Shown: piece by piece, positions 1-13,300 of the stretch
Position numbering within the stretch: the first letter of the stretch is position 1
Layout: each line of letters opens with the position of its first letter
Assembly (NCBI GenBank): GCA_013433145.1
Contig: CM024169.1
Coordinates: forward strand, 6,860,501-6,924,500
Direction: 5' to 3'
Length of the DNA stretch: 64,000 nucleotides
DNA from: Ascaris suum
Lineage: Eukaryota > Nematoda > Chromadorea > Rhabditida > Ascarididae
The notes under the pieces: generated by a model
Databases searched by the model: none
What the model saw: only the letters and a program-made list of their open reading frames with translations
What the model was told of the DNA's origin: nothing
Translations under genes and position numbers: made by a program

Positions 1-402
1 GAACATTTCTATGCTTTATCATTGAGAATGTTCTCTAATCATCGCTGACTGCAGAAACATGTTGAGCATCGAATTTATACTCACATCCGAAAGGACAAAT
101 AAGGAGAATCCACAAAGACAACTGCAGCTCTTTAACTAACGAAACTGATAGTGTTTTCATAGGTGAAAGCTGATTGCATCATGAAGATGTTAGGCAAAAA
201 AAGGAGCTGAAGCAGATTAATGGGAAGCCATGACAACACGAGACAGCTGTTGCAACAGCAATAGATACATATTCAGCGAGTGACAACGGAAATGCGCTTC
301 ATATTGACAACACAAGAGAAAAACAGCACTTGTGTCCACCCTTGTATGAAGAGGGAGGAAGATCGAAGGATAATAACGAGTGCTCTCCTTAGCTCAAATT
401 AC

Positions 403-424
403 AGCTGTTTTTCTCTCTCGTCGC
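403..424 (-). CDS. candidate 22 nt micro-exon of the TBC-11-like gene
   Basis: A strong minus-strand acceptor (CATGTTTTGCAG) is followed by 22 nt reading ATRERKNS in the phase expected after the exon at 2386, and then by a GTAATT donor. RABGAP1 has a RERKN stretch at this same point, just after the DUF3694-type region. The intron from 2385 to 425 would be about 1.96 kb. The exon is very short and the match is only a few residues, so it needs transcript support. Confidence 0.35.
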
Positions 425-2385
425 CTGCAAAACATGACGAAAAATTTGTGCTGTGTGAAAATGAAGAACGAACGCTTGCTATTTTCTTCCTAATTGTTTT
501 ATTTGTTTCAATTTCGCTTCCTACCTTCTACGAACTTGCAAAAATTGCATTCTCGTTCCTTTTGCCCTCTCTGGAAGTGTTTCCCATTGCTGAGAGACTT
601 TCTTTATAGACATCCATCAAGAATAAGCGAACTTGCAAGCAAACAATGAACCAGTTTGCCAATGAGTTTTCATGATGGCCCAAAAACTATACGACGTCGT
701 CAAACTTAAACAGAAAAAAAAATCGGATTCACACTTGCTTCCATCCGACTGTCAACTAAACGCTTCATCTCATCTTCAGCAACAACTTTCCATCCTAAAT
801 GTGACATCGATTCTTGTTGGCAATACACGAATACTCTTTTAAAACTATGTGGGGAGAGCTAGAACTGAAGCTCGCTTAAGTGCCGATAGGGCTAAACGAG
901 CCATTCAACGTGCAGGCGGGTGCTTCATCAATTTCCAATGAGCATTTAAAAGATATTTTGAGCACTAAGCAAAACTGTGTAGGCATAACGATGCACTCAT
1001 GAAACATTTCGCCCTACGGGAAAAAGAACAATATCATCGATGAAAGCTAGAGGAAATGACAGCCGAAACGAGCTGAAGACAACGAATACAAGAAGAAATA
1101 TTAAATGAACAGAATGCCAACTGAACATTGACAAAGTGAATGAGGGGAATGTAGTGAAAAATTAAGGGGGAAATTTGAATTTATTTAAAATGCAAAAATT
1201 TCTTCACGAGAATTTGAAAAAAAACCTCGAAAATAGTAAGCGTATGAAACGATATGGATAGTTCAATATGATGAAAGAATAAAAGCATTCATAAACGAAT
1301 TAAAAATGGGACTCTTGCAATGAACAGTTAACGAGAACAAAGAAATGAAACCATCGAACAACACAATCAATAAATTCAAAAAAGGTGAATAAGGCACACT
1401 GTAAACGTTTGGAAGAGACAGAAACCCATCGCAGAAAAAAAAACGCTTATCTGAAATGATTTTCTTCTATTCTTTTCAATGAATAACAAAGACGAATGAA
1501 GTCTGAAATATTATTCAGTAGCACTCCTTCAGAGATGAAAAGCAAGGAGAAGGCGAAAGCCACAACAACGCTGACCCGAGAAAAACGATCTTGCAAAGCA
1601 CTGAATATGAATATAAGTGCTACATTTTGAATCGCATAAAAAGACGTTTTTGGTTCTAATTCACGAATGACATTTCAATTTGGTTTTAATTTAGTTCAGT
1701 AGTTTTAATTCCCTTTTTGATATGTAAATAAATGAATGAAAAGGGATTCAGTCTCGTACTTAACCGCTAATTTAATTTCGGAGACGTAATTTCGATGCTG
1801 CAAATTCTCTTAGTATTACAGTTTTGCCTTTTCAAAAATGCCACCCGCCCTCGACCACACACCCTATCGCCTTGCTTCAGACTCTATCCTTCAAATTTGT
1901 AAAAGATGACGACATCACCTTCGTTAAAAACATAACAGGTACAAAAATCTGTGATTCACGTGTGCAAACTCTCCTTATCATTAGGCACTTATCGTACTGT
2001 CTCGAAGAGAACCCCAGCGTCCATAAGCCTCCCCATATTTTTTGGGTGCGATGTCAGGGAGAAAGTAACCATTCAGCAAAGCGTTACTTTCATCGCCTGG
2101 TTCTCAGAATGCAAGAAACAACTTAGAACCTTTCACCTCCTCGAATAAAAACCTACCAGTAAAGTATGTGCCGCAAAGAGGAGCGGATTAGGAAGAGGTT
2201 CTTTTGAAGCTCAGATTTTCTTCCGTCGAAAGCTGTATACGAGAGAATAATTCGAGAGCGAAGGAAGCGACGGAGAGGGCTACTGAAGGAAATTTGTTTC
2301 ACTTTCCTCTACAGGGAATACAAAATCACATTCGACTAGATGGAGTGATTAAAAAAGAGATGCTGTTGATGGAAAAGTAACTCAC
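425..2385. other. non-coding stretch, probable intron
   Basis: This is AT-rich sequence with many A runs and frequent stops in all frames. I see no splice-bounded frame with protein-like character. It is best read as the intron between the 2386 exon and the putative micro-exon of the Rab GAP gene. Confidence 0.5.
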
Positions 2386-5300
2386 CTTAACTGTAAGGAA
2401 ATACTTCTCGACGATCGGTCTCCTTGTTACATACCAGAAACGTTCATGCTCGTGGAAAATGCGTGCCTTACACTCCATATTGAAACGTATCGGCTCGTCT
2501 ATACCCGTTAGAATGACATCCACAGCCACTGTCATGAATACTCGCGTCTCTGCAATATAAAGTAAATAACTGTATAGTTCGAGCCACATCAACAACGACA
2601 ACTTCACAAAATTTGAGAATGAAATGAAACAACGAAATCTCTAGACATATTTGAAGTAAAATCTTTGCTTTGTGTGATTTGTGATGTAAGAGCAGTACGA
2701 TCGTGAAATTCTGAACTGTTTTGGGAAGAAACGTGTACAGCACTGCTTATTTGTTGTACTCTGGAATGCTTCTAATCGGGTGGTGCAAACAACGCGATAA
2801 GAAGCCGGTTCTTACCACAGAGCAAATCTCGCTTTTTGAAAGAATGCAAAACAACAATAAAGTCAAAAATGCGTAAAGACAATTTATGACATCCCTTTCT
2901 GAACCTTCAAAATTTATAAACTTAGAGACAAACTAATGGTGATCAATGTCATCACACTCACGAATATCAATAAGATGAATGACCACAGGGGAACAACCAG
3001 TCAAAACGAATCGAGAGAAAAACGCTTATCAGTTGATAACAGAATAACGATTCAGAGAGTTGAAATTTTATGTAGGCAGATTTGTTTTGGATGCAAAGAT
3101 TATCGATGCTCAATTTTACACCACTACGCTAACATTTTGAGCTCATCAATCTTAAAGGCTGACAATAATGAATTTCTTGATGGCTGCAAATATTTTAACC
3201 TCCATGGAGCATTTCGGTTGAAATACTATTCCCACCGAAATTCGCTCCTCTAAACTATAAGTCAATTGAAAAAACGCTATAAACGAGCAAACTGGTATAA
3301 GAACGTATCTGTCAGATTATAAAGCACAAACCGTTTTCCGTACACAACAGCTTCGAAATGCTTGAGTTAATACTACTAAAGATGCTTTTGAAAAAATCGG
3401 CGGCGGGAAACGAAAAGGAGCTCCACATTAGCTAAATTAGAAAAAAATCAGACTGGATTTGAAAAATGCAAAAAATCCGCGAGGGAAGAAATGTGGGGGA
3501 AAGTGGGGACAATAACTTAAACGGTAAAGTAATTGATAAATGAATCTGTGCAGTGAACAAATAAGCTCCGACAAAAGAACACTAATGAATAATCTCAAAA
3601 CAAACATCCACAGGAGACCATGAAAACGGAAGAAAACTGAGGTGGAGTTTCCTTCACGCAGAAATTATGACTTTTTATGCGGTTCTACGAATTCATAATA
3701 GAAAGACGCATTACAGCAATATCGAATGCGTCTCTATGTTTTTGTTGAGCTGGTAGTTTCAATTCGGGATCAACCAACAACTCAGTACGTTTTCAAAACA
3801 GAAAGCAAGGAAAAGGGCGAAATAACGTCGCTTACGCGGTGTTTAACCTCTGAATGTCCGACATCGCAAAATATGAGTAATGCAATGTGATTCCCGATCT
3901 CGCAAAAAGTTGAAATGCGCAACTCGAACTCGATCTACACAAAGAACAGAAGATGACAATAAAAGGCGGTCACCTACCTCTCGGTGTCTCTGTATTGAGC
4001 ACCTCAAAGCTTTGTGCATGTGGATCCCATATCGCTTCCACAATATACGTCCGAATATCGTTGCCACGACCCATTGATTGCTGCAAGCTTTGGCGTTATT
4101 TCCATTGAACAGTGATCAATTTACAATCCCTAAAGCGCCTTGGATATGTGGAGTTATAAATTAGGCCCCAGAGAAAACGGTGGCGCCATGGAATCTGGCG
4201 CAGAGCGCTATCTGCGAAGCGAATAATTGGCGCGCTTCATCGACTCTGGCGCAAATATAAACTAGCAATATGAATGCGTGAGCAGTGTGAAAGCTGCATC
4301 ACCTACAGCCGCACCACGATATATATATATGCGTTGTTGAAGCAAGTGTCACCCATCCAGAAACGTAATTTTTCCCATTCCATGACATTCCCTGGTACTC
4401 TACAAGAAACAACTTCCCTCCCGCAATAAGACACATCCGAGTTGCTCCTAATCACCACCATGAACGGTTCAAACTAGAGAACTCAAGGAAGGTATTTGAT
4501 GCCAGCCAAGAAGAAATACAGGCTTTTTTACCTTGACATTCGGTTAAACTGTTATTTCTTACAAATACACTGCAACTATGTACAACTAAAATGCATCCCT
4601 AAACACCTTGCAGTTTCGTAAGTTAATGATGCGACAATGGAGCAATTAAGCAATAAAGAGTAAAATCTATATGAGACGAAGCTTCATCGATTTGCAGCCC
4701 CTTAAGTAACATCCAATTCAACTCTACTTAAGAACAGAATGCTGCTTTCTTTAGTAGAGGTGCTGTTATCGCCTTTCAATAATAATTTTAGCCTCTCAGC
4801 CCCCTCCCCTCGGTGCAAGTTCAACAACGGTTTTCATGATCGACGATTCCGTATTCAAATAATAAACGGAACATAAGCATACCTCAGGATCAAACCAGTT
4901 TCCTCAGCTGATATCCAAATAAAAATAAAAACCACTGTACCAGCAGCTCTGGAAACTGAAGTGTGGATTTTCGGGTACTGTTGCGAACAGGTACACTTAC
5001 CATGTCGAGAAGGTGCATATCACTTTGTCGTAGATTTCTTCCTGCCGCCAACAACATTCCAAAACACCTGAGCTTATATTTCATTCACAACATGACAAGA
5101 ACCCTTATAAAACCCATAAACGCACTGCCAATTTCTGAGAGCATAACTTAGATGAAACTTACATATTAATGCAAATCAACTGTCACATTTATATGCAAAA
5201 CGGTTAGTTATCATTTTTATGCGAAAATGTTTATGGAGCAAAACTACGCACAGTGTCGAAGTCCCTTTAGCTATGAAAATGTTGTGGCAAGCATGACTGA

Positions 5301-6978
5301 TAAACATTATTGCTGATATTCGTTGCATAAAAATTATGCTCAGTAGGCCCCTGATATGAACTCGACTTTCCCCAAGTTCTGGAAAACCGGACGAAATTCA
5401 AGCCATTAAAAGTACGTAGTTAGCAAGTTACAGGGGACAGATGGAGGCCACAAACATTCATCATTACTTAGTGTTTTGCTGTACAAGTGACAGCTGCAAT
5501 TCAACGTTCATCGGAGATATTGTGCTGCAATATTTTCGTTTATCGTTATTGCACGAGAACGTTAAATTTCCAAAAATTTAACGAACTTCGACAATGTAAC
5601 GCCGCCCTCTCCATTCACTCACCAATGGCAGTTTTCTGCCAACTAACTGAAAAGCACCAAAAGGAAAGAACTGTTCTGAACAGCATCAATTCGGACAGCA
5701 ATCATAAAAGCAGAACAGAGTATAGACGGGATTCAGAAAGACAACGACTTCACGTGCCTGTCGACTGCACCCGAGCGATACGGGCAGTGAATTTGATAGG
5801 GATATGTGCGACATCATCAAACAATCAGGGAGGATATAATTAAAACAGACATGAAGGCCTTCTCCCATGATACTTCCTCCATTCTATTCTTCTATTCCCT
5901 GTTCTTCGATTCCCTCATTAAGTACATTCAAACACACTCACTATAGCGTACACTGCACGGAAACAGACCGCAATACAACAAATCTGTTTTCGAGCACCCA
6001 ACCATTTCTTAGCTGCCAAACCACCGCATCATATCAAATATTTACAAAAGAATACGCGATGAAGGAAACAGAGACCAACACACTCACTAACATAATTTTC
6101 GGCGTGTATGTGAAGAGCATCCTTTTCATAATATATCAACGTCTTCAAGCGGTTTGTAAACAATATAATTAAGCATAAATCCTTTCTTGAGCCAATGCGA
6201 ATGTATTTCGAAACGTTTGGAACTGTGAACTTGATACAACTCGTTTGCGTATAAAACGGCACTATGGAGAGGAACGGAAAAGAAGTTGTGATTCCCTAAT
6301 GAGAATAAAAGAAAACGGAAAGGTAAAATTCCCCCATCCTCCAATGCTACATTAAGCGGTAATATATGAAACGCGTAAGGGTTTTGCTAAGACTAGAAAA
6401 GCACTCATCCCGAACAGAGTGCGAACCATTTCATTCGAGTTGCTAAGAGTGATTACAAACAATCAATCGATTGAGCTAACGCTGAAAGCACTCATATTTC
6501 CTCCTATGTTGCATTCTGTTGTCGACAGACACCGACACAGAAAGTGATCCGATTCTACTCTGAAGTTTTAAATATAGTATTTGACGAGGTGAGCATCACC
6601 TTCAATGAGATGAGAGTTCAAATTTGGTAAACCTGAACTGCAAAAGAATTAGAGACTGAAACGATTTCAGCCTCTTCAATGGCTGCAATCCGCGAACACC
6701 GAAAGAAGTGAAGAAACAAAAAAGAAGAAGCACCCTCCCGCGCTTCATTTTGTAATTCTTCATCGCCACATCGATGAGAAGGATTCCGATGTCAGCGATT
6801 TAAAAGGAAACGAAATGCAGAAGTGGAAACTAAATGAAACAAACTTCTTGACGGAAAGCACTTTGGGACCGGCTGTTTGCTGCAGCACAACCACGACACG
6901 CTTCTCGCGGTCGCGTCGCAATTTAAAGCAGTTCTTTTCCTGTGGACACATCGTAAATCCCTTTTTCGGGTCCTCTTC
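2386..6978 (-). CDS. tbc-11: DUF3694-type region exons of the TBC-11-like protein
   Basis: Four exons: 6845-6978 (EEDPKKGFTMCPQEKNCFKL and onward), 5001-5067 (a 67 nt exon, CFGMLLAAGRNLRQSDMHLL), 3978-4080 (SMGRGNDIRTYIVEAIWDP, FEVLNTETPR) and 2386-2549 (VFMTVAVDVILTG, FNMECKARIFHEHERFW, VEKYFLTVK). Split codons join cleanly: AA|G gives Lys before CFGM, and G|AG gives Glu in NTETPRETRVF. The order and spacing match RABGAP1 between its PID and TBC domains. Introns here run from about 0.9 to 1.8 kb. The last donor, AAG|GTGAGT, is strong, so the gene must continue to the left. Confidence 0.87.
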
Positions 6979-9243
6979 CTGAAACACCGACCGCCTTATG
7001 CGTTCGTTATGTACTTTTCTCGAATAACATTGCCGAATGAAATGAGACATGAAATGTTTCAGAAACGATTCGATTCCCTCCTAAAGGAGGACCGCTTTCA
7101 ACTGCTGAGCTCTAGTATTTTGATGAAAACAAATTTTTTCGGGAATCGTGAGAATAGAACAATTTTGTAGAAGCAAGAAAGTAAGGAGAATTCGAAAATG
7201 GCTTAATGGAGACCATGCTTAGGGATCTTTGTAATCCAGCTTATACAACACTCCATCGAAAAAACCAGAAAATAGCGATCTTTCTTGGAGTGGAGGGAGG
7301 GGAAGAGGGAGAAGGGGGAGAGGAAGGGCAGGGAAAGGAGATGATTCCGATGACGCGCATACACAACAACTGCCAGAAACTGTAACTTTGCTTCTGAAAC
7401 TGTCCTTGCCCCTCGTATTAGTTGAAGTATTCACATAAAAACGAAAGCCTCAGGGAAGAATATCGCATGCACTTTGAAAAGTTCTGCAATTTCAGAAAGG
7501 AAGTGCCACCAAAAAACCAGTACGTTCTTCTACCCATCGCCCACCTCCCTGCCCCTCCCACCTCAAGTGGAGGTAAAAGAGGAGGGAGAGGGAGAGAAGG
7601 AACTTGGTCTCTAAAGTGAACATGAAAAAGCATGGCAAAAGAGGATGGAAGGATGGGGCAAAGCTGCCATTGTGGCCGTTGCACTGATTCGGAGAGTCGT
7701 GCATCCCCCTTAGGCCGTTTGATTCCCTTCCTCAAGCTGGCCAAGCGATTTTCCCCACACACAGCCATGGCAACACTTTCCTTTCATGCGTGATCAGACG
7801 GCTTTTCCGACACTTGGCTCAGACTATAGGCCCATATTCATAGTTGCGGCCACTTTTCTAATAACCTACAAGCAACTACGTTTTCGACTGCATTAAAAAG
7901 AATTTTTTTTTGCAAATCCCATTTAAAAGACGCTTTACTTTCACTCTCAGATCATTTTTTAAAATCTGCCTCTTCAATTTCTCCCAGTACTTGGGACTGC
8001 TTCTAGCAATATCCGTTGCTCGGGAGGAGTTTAGTGGAACGATACCTACCCCCTCAATATTTAGACAGCTCATAATAAAGACATTACCTTCATTTCAAGG
8101 AATGCATCAAACTGATAGTCTTCCTCACCGCCTGGAGTGAAAATGCCCTCGAGGCTAGAAGTGTCATCCTCTAAGCTACTGGCCTGACGCGAAGAGCGTC
8201 TGAAATTAGGCGAAGACGGCTTCCGAGTGATTCCAACATTGTTGTTGCGAAACGCATTCGCAAAGCAAAGCAACGCTTTACCAGCCTGCAAATGAGAATA
8301 TCTTGAGTCGAAAAACGTGATATTTTGAATTCGTTTCTCATTCTAACCCACAGCTATGAATGCATAAAAGCAACATCCCTTAATGATGCAATAGCCGGCT
8401 GCCTGCCTATGAGAAAAGAGTTGGGAACGTTACGGGATGAACTCAAAGAGTTGAAATTCTGACTGTGCGCTCAAATTCTAAACAATGATGGATGCTGCCA
8501 CTTGCCGACATACTAATAAAAAACTTTGCTCTCAGAGGAACAAATAAATATATTCAGCTAACGAAGACAGCTATCAATCGCTGCGTCCTACCCTAAATGC
8601 GCAATAACGGGAATAAAAGACGTACTGCCTCCGGTACTTGACACCTGAACACGTGACAGTGATGTAGTGCGGCATCTGTGGCGGTTGCATTCTGCTGAGT
8701 GAACGACAGCGCAAAGCATTCCTTCTCGGCCGAATCCAACTGGCCACGTGCGCAAAAGCGGATCCTATGCACCGGAAAGCTAACCATCTCAGTCTTTGAC
8801 GCACCATCGAACATTCTGAAAACGAAAAAGTAAAAATGACACCCAATATTTTTTAAAAATTTTTGGTGTCTCTATTTTATTAAAATTGGATGGATTTAAA
8901 GTCTTACTACAGGAAAAAATAAATAAAATGAATGAGTCTGAAGGATGCCCACAATATTCGCTAGAGGGGTTCTTTCGAAATTAGCTGTTTAAAAGGCTTC
9001 TCTACCACCTGAAAAAACGCAATACCCAAACTAATTTTGAATGCACAAATCCAAATACACTCCACAAATGTTGATAAAAAGATGGGTAGATGCTCACCTA
9101 ACGATGCCAAGTGCCGAATCAGGAATCGAGAGGATCACGTCAATGGGATTCTGAGCACGTTCTTTATTGAGCAGTTGCATGATCTTCACCATCTCCGGCT
9201 CACTACTTGGATTGCCGATCTTCGCACAACCCAAATAACAAAT
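2386..9243 (-). CDS. tbc-11: RABGAP1/TBC-11-like Rab GTPase-activating protein, 5' half (partial, multi-exon)
   Basis: Seven minus-strand exons read in order 9098-9243, 8626-8815, 8088-8285, 6845-6978, 5001-5067, 3978-4080 and 2386-2549. Every junction has GT-AG borders and matching phase, and the joined product is collinear with the RABGAP1/RABGAP1L family: PTB/PID domain first, then the conserved DUF3694-type region. Members of this family use a later TBC domain to stimulate GTP hydrolysis by Rab proteins at membranes. That TBC domain is not in these exons and should lie left of the window. Key matches are YLGCAKIG, IRFCARGQ, CHVFRCQVPEA, KNCFKLRRDREKRVVV, CFGMLLAAGRNLRQSDMHLL, SMGRGNDIRTYIV and FWYVTRRPIVEKYFL. 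The initiator exon is not resolved. The family call is confident; the symbol assumes one-to-one orthology with the C. elegans gene. Confidence 0.87.
7219..7620. repeat. purine/pyrimidine-biased low-complexity segments in an intron
   Basis: Two G/A-rich stretches (about 7290-7345 and 7560-7600) sit in the intron between Rab GAP exons 8088 and 6845. They create overlapping open frames rich in Leu/Pro on the minus strand, which I regard as artefacts of composition. Confidence 0.5.
8088..9243 (-). CDS. tbc-11: PTB/PID domain exons of the TBC-11-like protein
   Basis: Three exons (9098-9243, 8626-8815, 8088-8285) encode the phosphotyrosine-binding-like domain. It opens with YLGCAKIGNPSSEPEM, continues through NPIDVILSIPDSALGIVR, then PVHRIRFCARGQLDS and CFALSF, and closes with the helix KALLCFANAFR. 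The first junction splits an Arg codon (AG|A) and the second is phase 0 (EA|AGKALL). The third exon carries a serine-rich linker, RRSSRQASSLEDDTSSLEG, and then begins the next conserved block with YQFDAFLEMK. In RABGAP1 this domain binds partner proteins rather than catalysing GTP hydrolysis. The acceptors (GATTTCAG, GTTTTCAG, TTTGCAG) and the donors (GTGAGC, GTACGT, GTAATG) are good. Confidence 0.87.
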
Positions 9244-10275
9244 CTGAAATCATTGCTTAAAGCGTTTCAATATGGAACTCTTCACATATCCCAAAACGCG
9301 TTCCTAACCGATTTATCCAGAATATCATCACTAACCAATTACTGAATTTGCATTTAACGTTTCACAAACTGCAACACCAAATAAGGGCAAATGAATTTTG
9401 AGGACAGAATAAAAGAAGACAAAGGACCAAATAGAAGGAGCTTTTGTAAGGATAAATTATTCATTTCAATTATCTTTTTCAAAAAACTCGACTTCTGATG
9501 AGAAATTCCGTTTGTTACCAGAAATCTTCAGAACGCTTCATACAGAATAAATGCTAACGCACTGTAACGTTACGCGAATTCCAAGAGGCCAGAAAATTTC
9601 ATTCTGCCATAATTGTCTAAAACTAATAAGCACATCAACCAAACAAATTACTGCATATGAGGCGATATATCGGTCTTATCAAGCCAAGCATCTGTAAAAG
9701 TTGCCAACAGCCCAACTTTTGATATTAAAAAAAACAGATGATTGCCTCTGAGTTGCGCTAATCATTTTCACAGGAATCCTTTGTGTATTCACACACGAAT
9801 TCTTTCAATGCGCAAGTTGAGCAGCATATACTCCGCGAATATCTTTTTGCAGCACAGAATCACGATCGTGGAAAACGGTGCGTAAAATGCCAAGTTAATT
9901 AAACGATGAGATGTTTCCACCACGAGTGTTCTGATCTGACAGCTTCCTCTGCCACATACAACAGTTCCATGTTCCATACCGAGGAAACCAAAGCAGTAGT
10001 ATGAGCACCTTTCAGTCAAACCAGCCTCAGTTTCTCCCTCCACCATAATCCGCGACTATCTGCACTTAAAAATCTTTGACTAAAGCGACCACAACCCAAT
10101 GCTGATGGGGAAGATGGCTTAACCTTACGACATTGAACGAAACGCCATTTTTTTCAAATTTCTGAAACCGAGCATGTCAGATGCAAAGAAAACGCTGTTG
10201 CAAACGACTGTTGTCATTGCAGCTGCTTCTTCCATTAAACAATGAAGAGAGAAACAAGAAGTGTAATGCGAGAAC

Positions 10276-10394
10276 CTGCTCCATTATTGCTGTATTGGTG
10301 AGCGATTGTGGAGAAACTGGTGTCATTGTGCCAGTGCTTTTATCGTTACCGCCAAACGTGGCGGCGGTAACGGGCGCCGTTACGGAACCTTCTC
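10276..10394 (-). CDS. candidate N-terminal linker exon of the TBC-11-like gene
   Basis: This minus-strand frame reads 39 codons of Ser/Thr/Pro-rich sequence (VTAPVTAATFGG, TGTMTPVSPQSLTNT, IMEQ) and ends at CAG|GTTCTC in phase 0, as required to join YLGCAKIG in the exon at 9243. Low-complexity Ser/Pro sequence is usual ahead of the PID domain in RABGAP1 proteins. The acceptor would be TTTGAG, which is unusual, and a further small exon could lie between 9.3 and 10.2 kb. The overlapping plus-strand frame is also open, so this is a suggestion only. Confidence 0.33.
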
Positions 10395-13300
10395 CTCAAA
10401 TACAGAAATATACCGCATTGAGTGGCAATTCTTCACCTTTCATTTCACCTCATCTGACTGAGATGGGAATGACGTGCAAAAACCTTCTGAACATATCACA
10501 AAGTTATAAAGCAACAAGAACGAATATTACTGAATATAATACAAACATGTTACTTCCGCAAATTTAAAATGGAACATTTTCCCTCATCGCATCTTCAAAC
10601 GCTACTCACCGTTTTGTAAACGAGGAAAACAAAACAAAGCCTGAAAAACACTCTCCAACAACGCAGAAAATATATTTAGCGGCTAAGCATCGACTTCGAT
10701 TGGGAAACACCGGCGATTTTGAGTGAGCACGAGATTCAGTGGATAAGAACGAAACAACGGCTTGCTCACATTTATGCTTTAACCAATGACAGAGGTGGGA
10801 AACCTTTTATTAAAAAGCAAAGGAGGGAAACGACGATACAATGGGGTTGAGGAAATTGCTACTAAGTAAAAGAGCTTTTTCCACATAGAACTGTCGACGT
10901 TTCACAAGAGAATTTCCTCTGAGAAGGTAAGTTTGAAAATCTCTATTTAAACTCCCTAAGAAAACATCGGCACGCATTGCACATAATTCGATATGAGGTG
11001 TTCAACAAAAGCGATACGATTCTGCAAACAGTATAGTGAACAACACCACTAAACAATCTTCCATTACTCTACAAAATGGCCCAAAATGCCGAGACTACAT
11101 ACAAAGTGGATTTTCACGTACGCCCTCAAGAGTGGTGGGTTCACTACTGCTATTGGTGCGTTTCGGCACGAATATATGGCGCAAATGTACCACAATGCAC
11201 GAACAATATTCGACATTCGAAAGGGTTTAAATGCAGCAAAATCAATTCGCATATAAAATATCATTATGCCCTGTAAATCCGCTCCTCTTAAGTGAGGTCG
11301 CTGAACACTCGACTGGAGGATCTCTATAGCAAAGCGACGACTAGAATCAACATGTTATGCAAAAGCTGAAGTGATTTTATCAGAGATCCGGCTACAAACT
11401 TCCACACAGCCCATGCAAATAATGCCTTAATGTAATGTGAACGCAGAACGTTGGGGACATCGACGATTAAAAAGAACAATGAAACAAAACAGAGTGGGCA
11501 TTAGAACACCTTCATATCACCTTATAAATCTGTAGGTGCGACTACACTCTTTTTGCAGCAAAAAACTCTCTTCGAGCACGATGGAAAAGGGAATAGAAGA
11601 ATGGTGAAAACACACACTACTCTCCAATATTGGCACCAGACATTGGTCGAATCATTATCGAACAGCACACATACTAGAACGTCAGATTAAGCTCTCTCTG
11701 AGGTAATTCTCGACGCTAACAACGTATGGGCAGTGTAACGAAGGCACGCTGAAACAGATGAAGAAGGATAGAAGCCACGTGCTGTCAACAGTGCATTCGG
11801 CAAAGAAAATAATCTGGTGGCGCAGTGGAACAATGAAGCTCAGACGGCGCAATCGCACCGAATACGGCAGCGGTAACTGTGGATGTATGTGTGTGAGCAA
11901 GCCAGTGCAATGTTAAGCTAAAGCCCTCTCGCTTGCCCTTATCGATCCATCCGCTATGCGTCGATGTCCACCATCTTCGCCTTTGAAGTTGCCTGCTTGC
12001 ATCCGAAGCTAACCTACATCACATATCAAACAATATAATTATTTTTCCTTGAATATTATTTCTTGGACGAGTAAAAGCTTAGCCTATTATAATACACAGC
12101 ATATAATGAAGGAACATTAGAGAGTTATGAAACAACAACACGACATGTCAGTAGGCCAATCACCGCATTACATACACATACATCCCCTTCCCCCATTTAG
12201 CTACTCTCTCCTCAAATGTTGATAGCCCTAATCCTCCCTATATTAGCACGTAGTTCATGTATCCGGTTAGAACAGTTTAATTAGCGCAGATTGGAAAAGA
12301 ATCGATGACACATTATGCAAAACAGCACGGAAAACGTGACAGAGAGAGTGGTTCTTCTGCGGATGGCAAACATTGAAAAACCCTTTGTGCCACAAGTTCG
12401 TTTATTCTATTTTTCCACTAGGTTGGAAAATTGAAAGAAAATCTGCCAATCGCTAAAGAAAGATCCCAAGTTTAGAAATTGGTTAAGTGCCAAACAAATA
12501 CTGCAATCAAATGATAGTCCGCACTTGCAATCAAGTTTTAGAGTCAAACCCACTACGCTGTTATCTTGCGATTTCTTTTGTAATTCATTTAGAAAGTGCT
12601 TGAATCAAACTTCGGCTCATGCACCCTACTTATGTGAAGGCGAATAAACTGTTCATGCAGCGTCATCAACCCGACTGCTATTGGCGAGCTTAAAAACCCA
12701 CACCTAACTGTGCCAAATCTGCCGAAACTAAGAAATTATGGACATTATTTCTCAATTCCTTTCCACTACAAGCGATCAAAGAAAAACAAATGCAGCACAT
12801 ACTCTTGCGATATATAACGATAAATTTCAAAATTCTTCGTAGCAATGCTTCCATTTTTTTAGATTCAAACACTATAAGAAATCTTCTTTAAGTTCTGGAT
12901 AAAAACACTAGAGGAACGTCCCATTAACTTTAGTTCAGACACTAGAATCTGTTAGGTTTTAAGCTGAGACATTAGGGAAGAACCCCGCAAAATTCCCGTG
13001 AATTTATTTCTCCTGCAAAATTCTGCTAAGATAGCAGCTGAATATCAGTTGATTAGATACATCATGAATTTTGGAGTTATGAGATAGCAGTACTATTTCA
13101 CACATAACCAGCTCATTACCATTTCACTGTTTAGGCGATCATGCAGTGATGGTTTAGACCGCAATCCGTTCTTATAGTTATGAATGAGAGAAAGGATAAC
13201 CGATCGAAAATGCCTTATACTATTCGAACAGCGAGAATTCATCTAACAATTACGTCAAAGAAATAGGCAAATATTCATAAGAGTTCTATTCACTCGAATA

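Noticed and set aside
7219..7768. Leu/Pro-rich minus-strand frames near a G/A-rich tract
   Set aside because: Compositional artefact inside a Rab GAP intron; frames overlap in all phases.
9777..10046. Exon-like frames on both strands (plus: HTNSFNAQVEQHILREYL; minus: LINLAFYAPFSTIVILCC)
   Set aside because: Both strands read plausibly, neither has a partner exon in phase, and neither matches the N-terminus of the Rab GAP family. Left unresolved.
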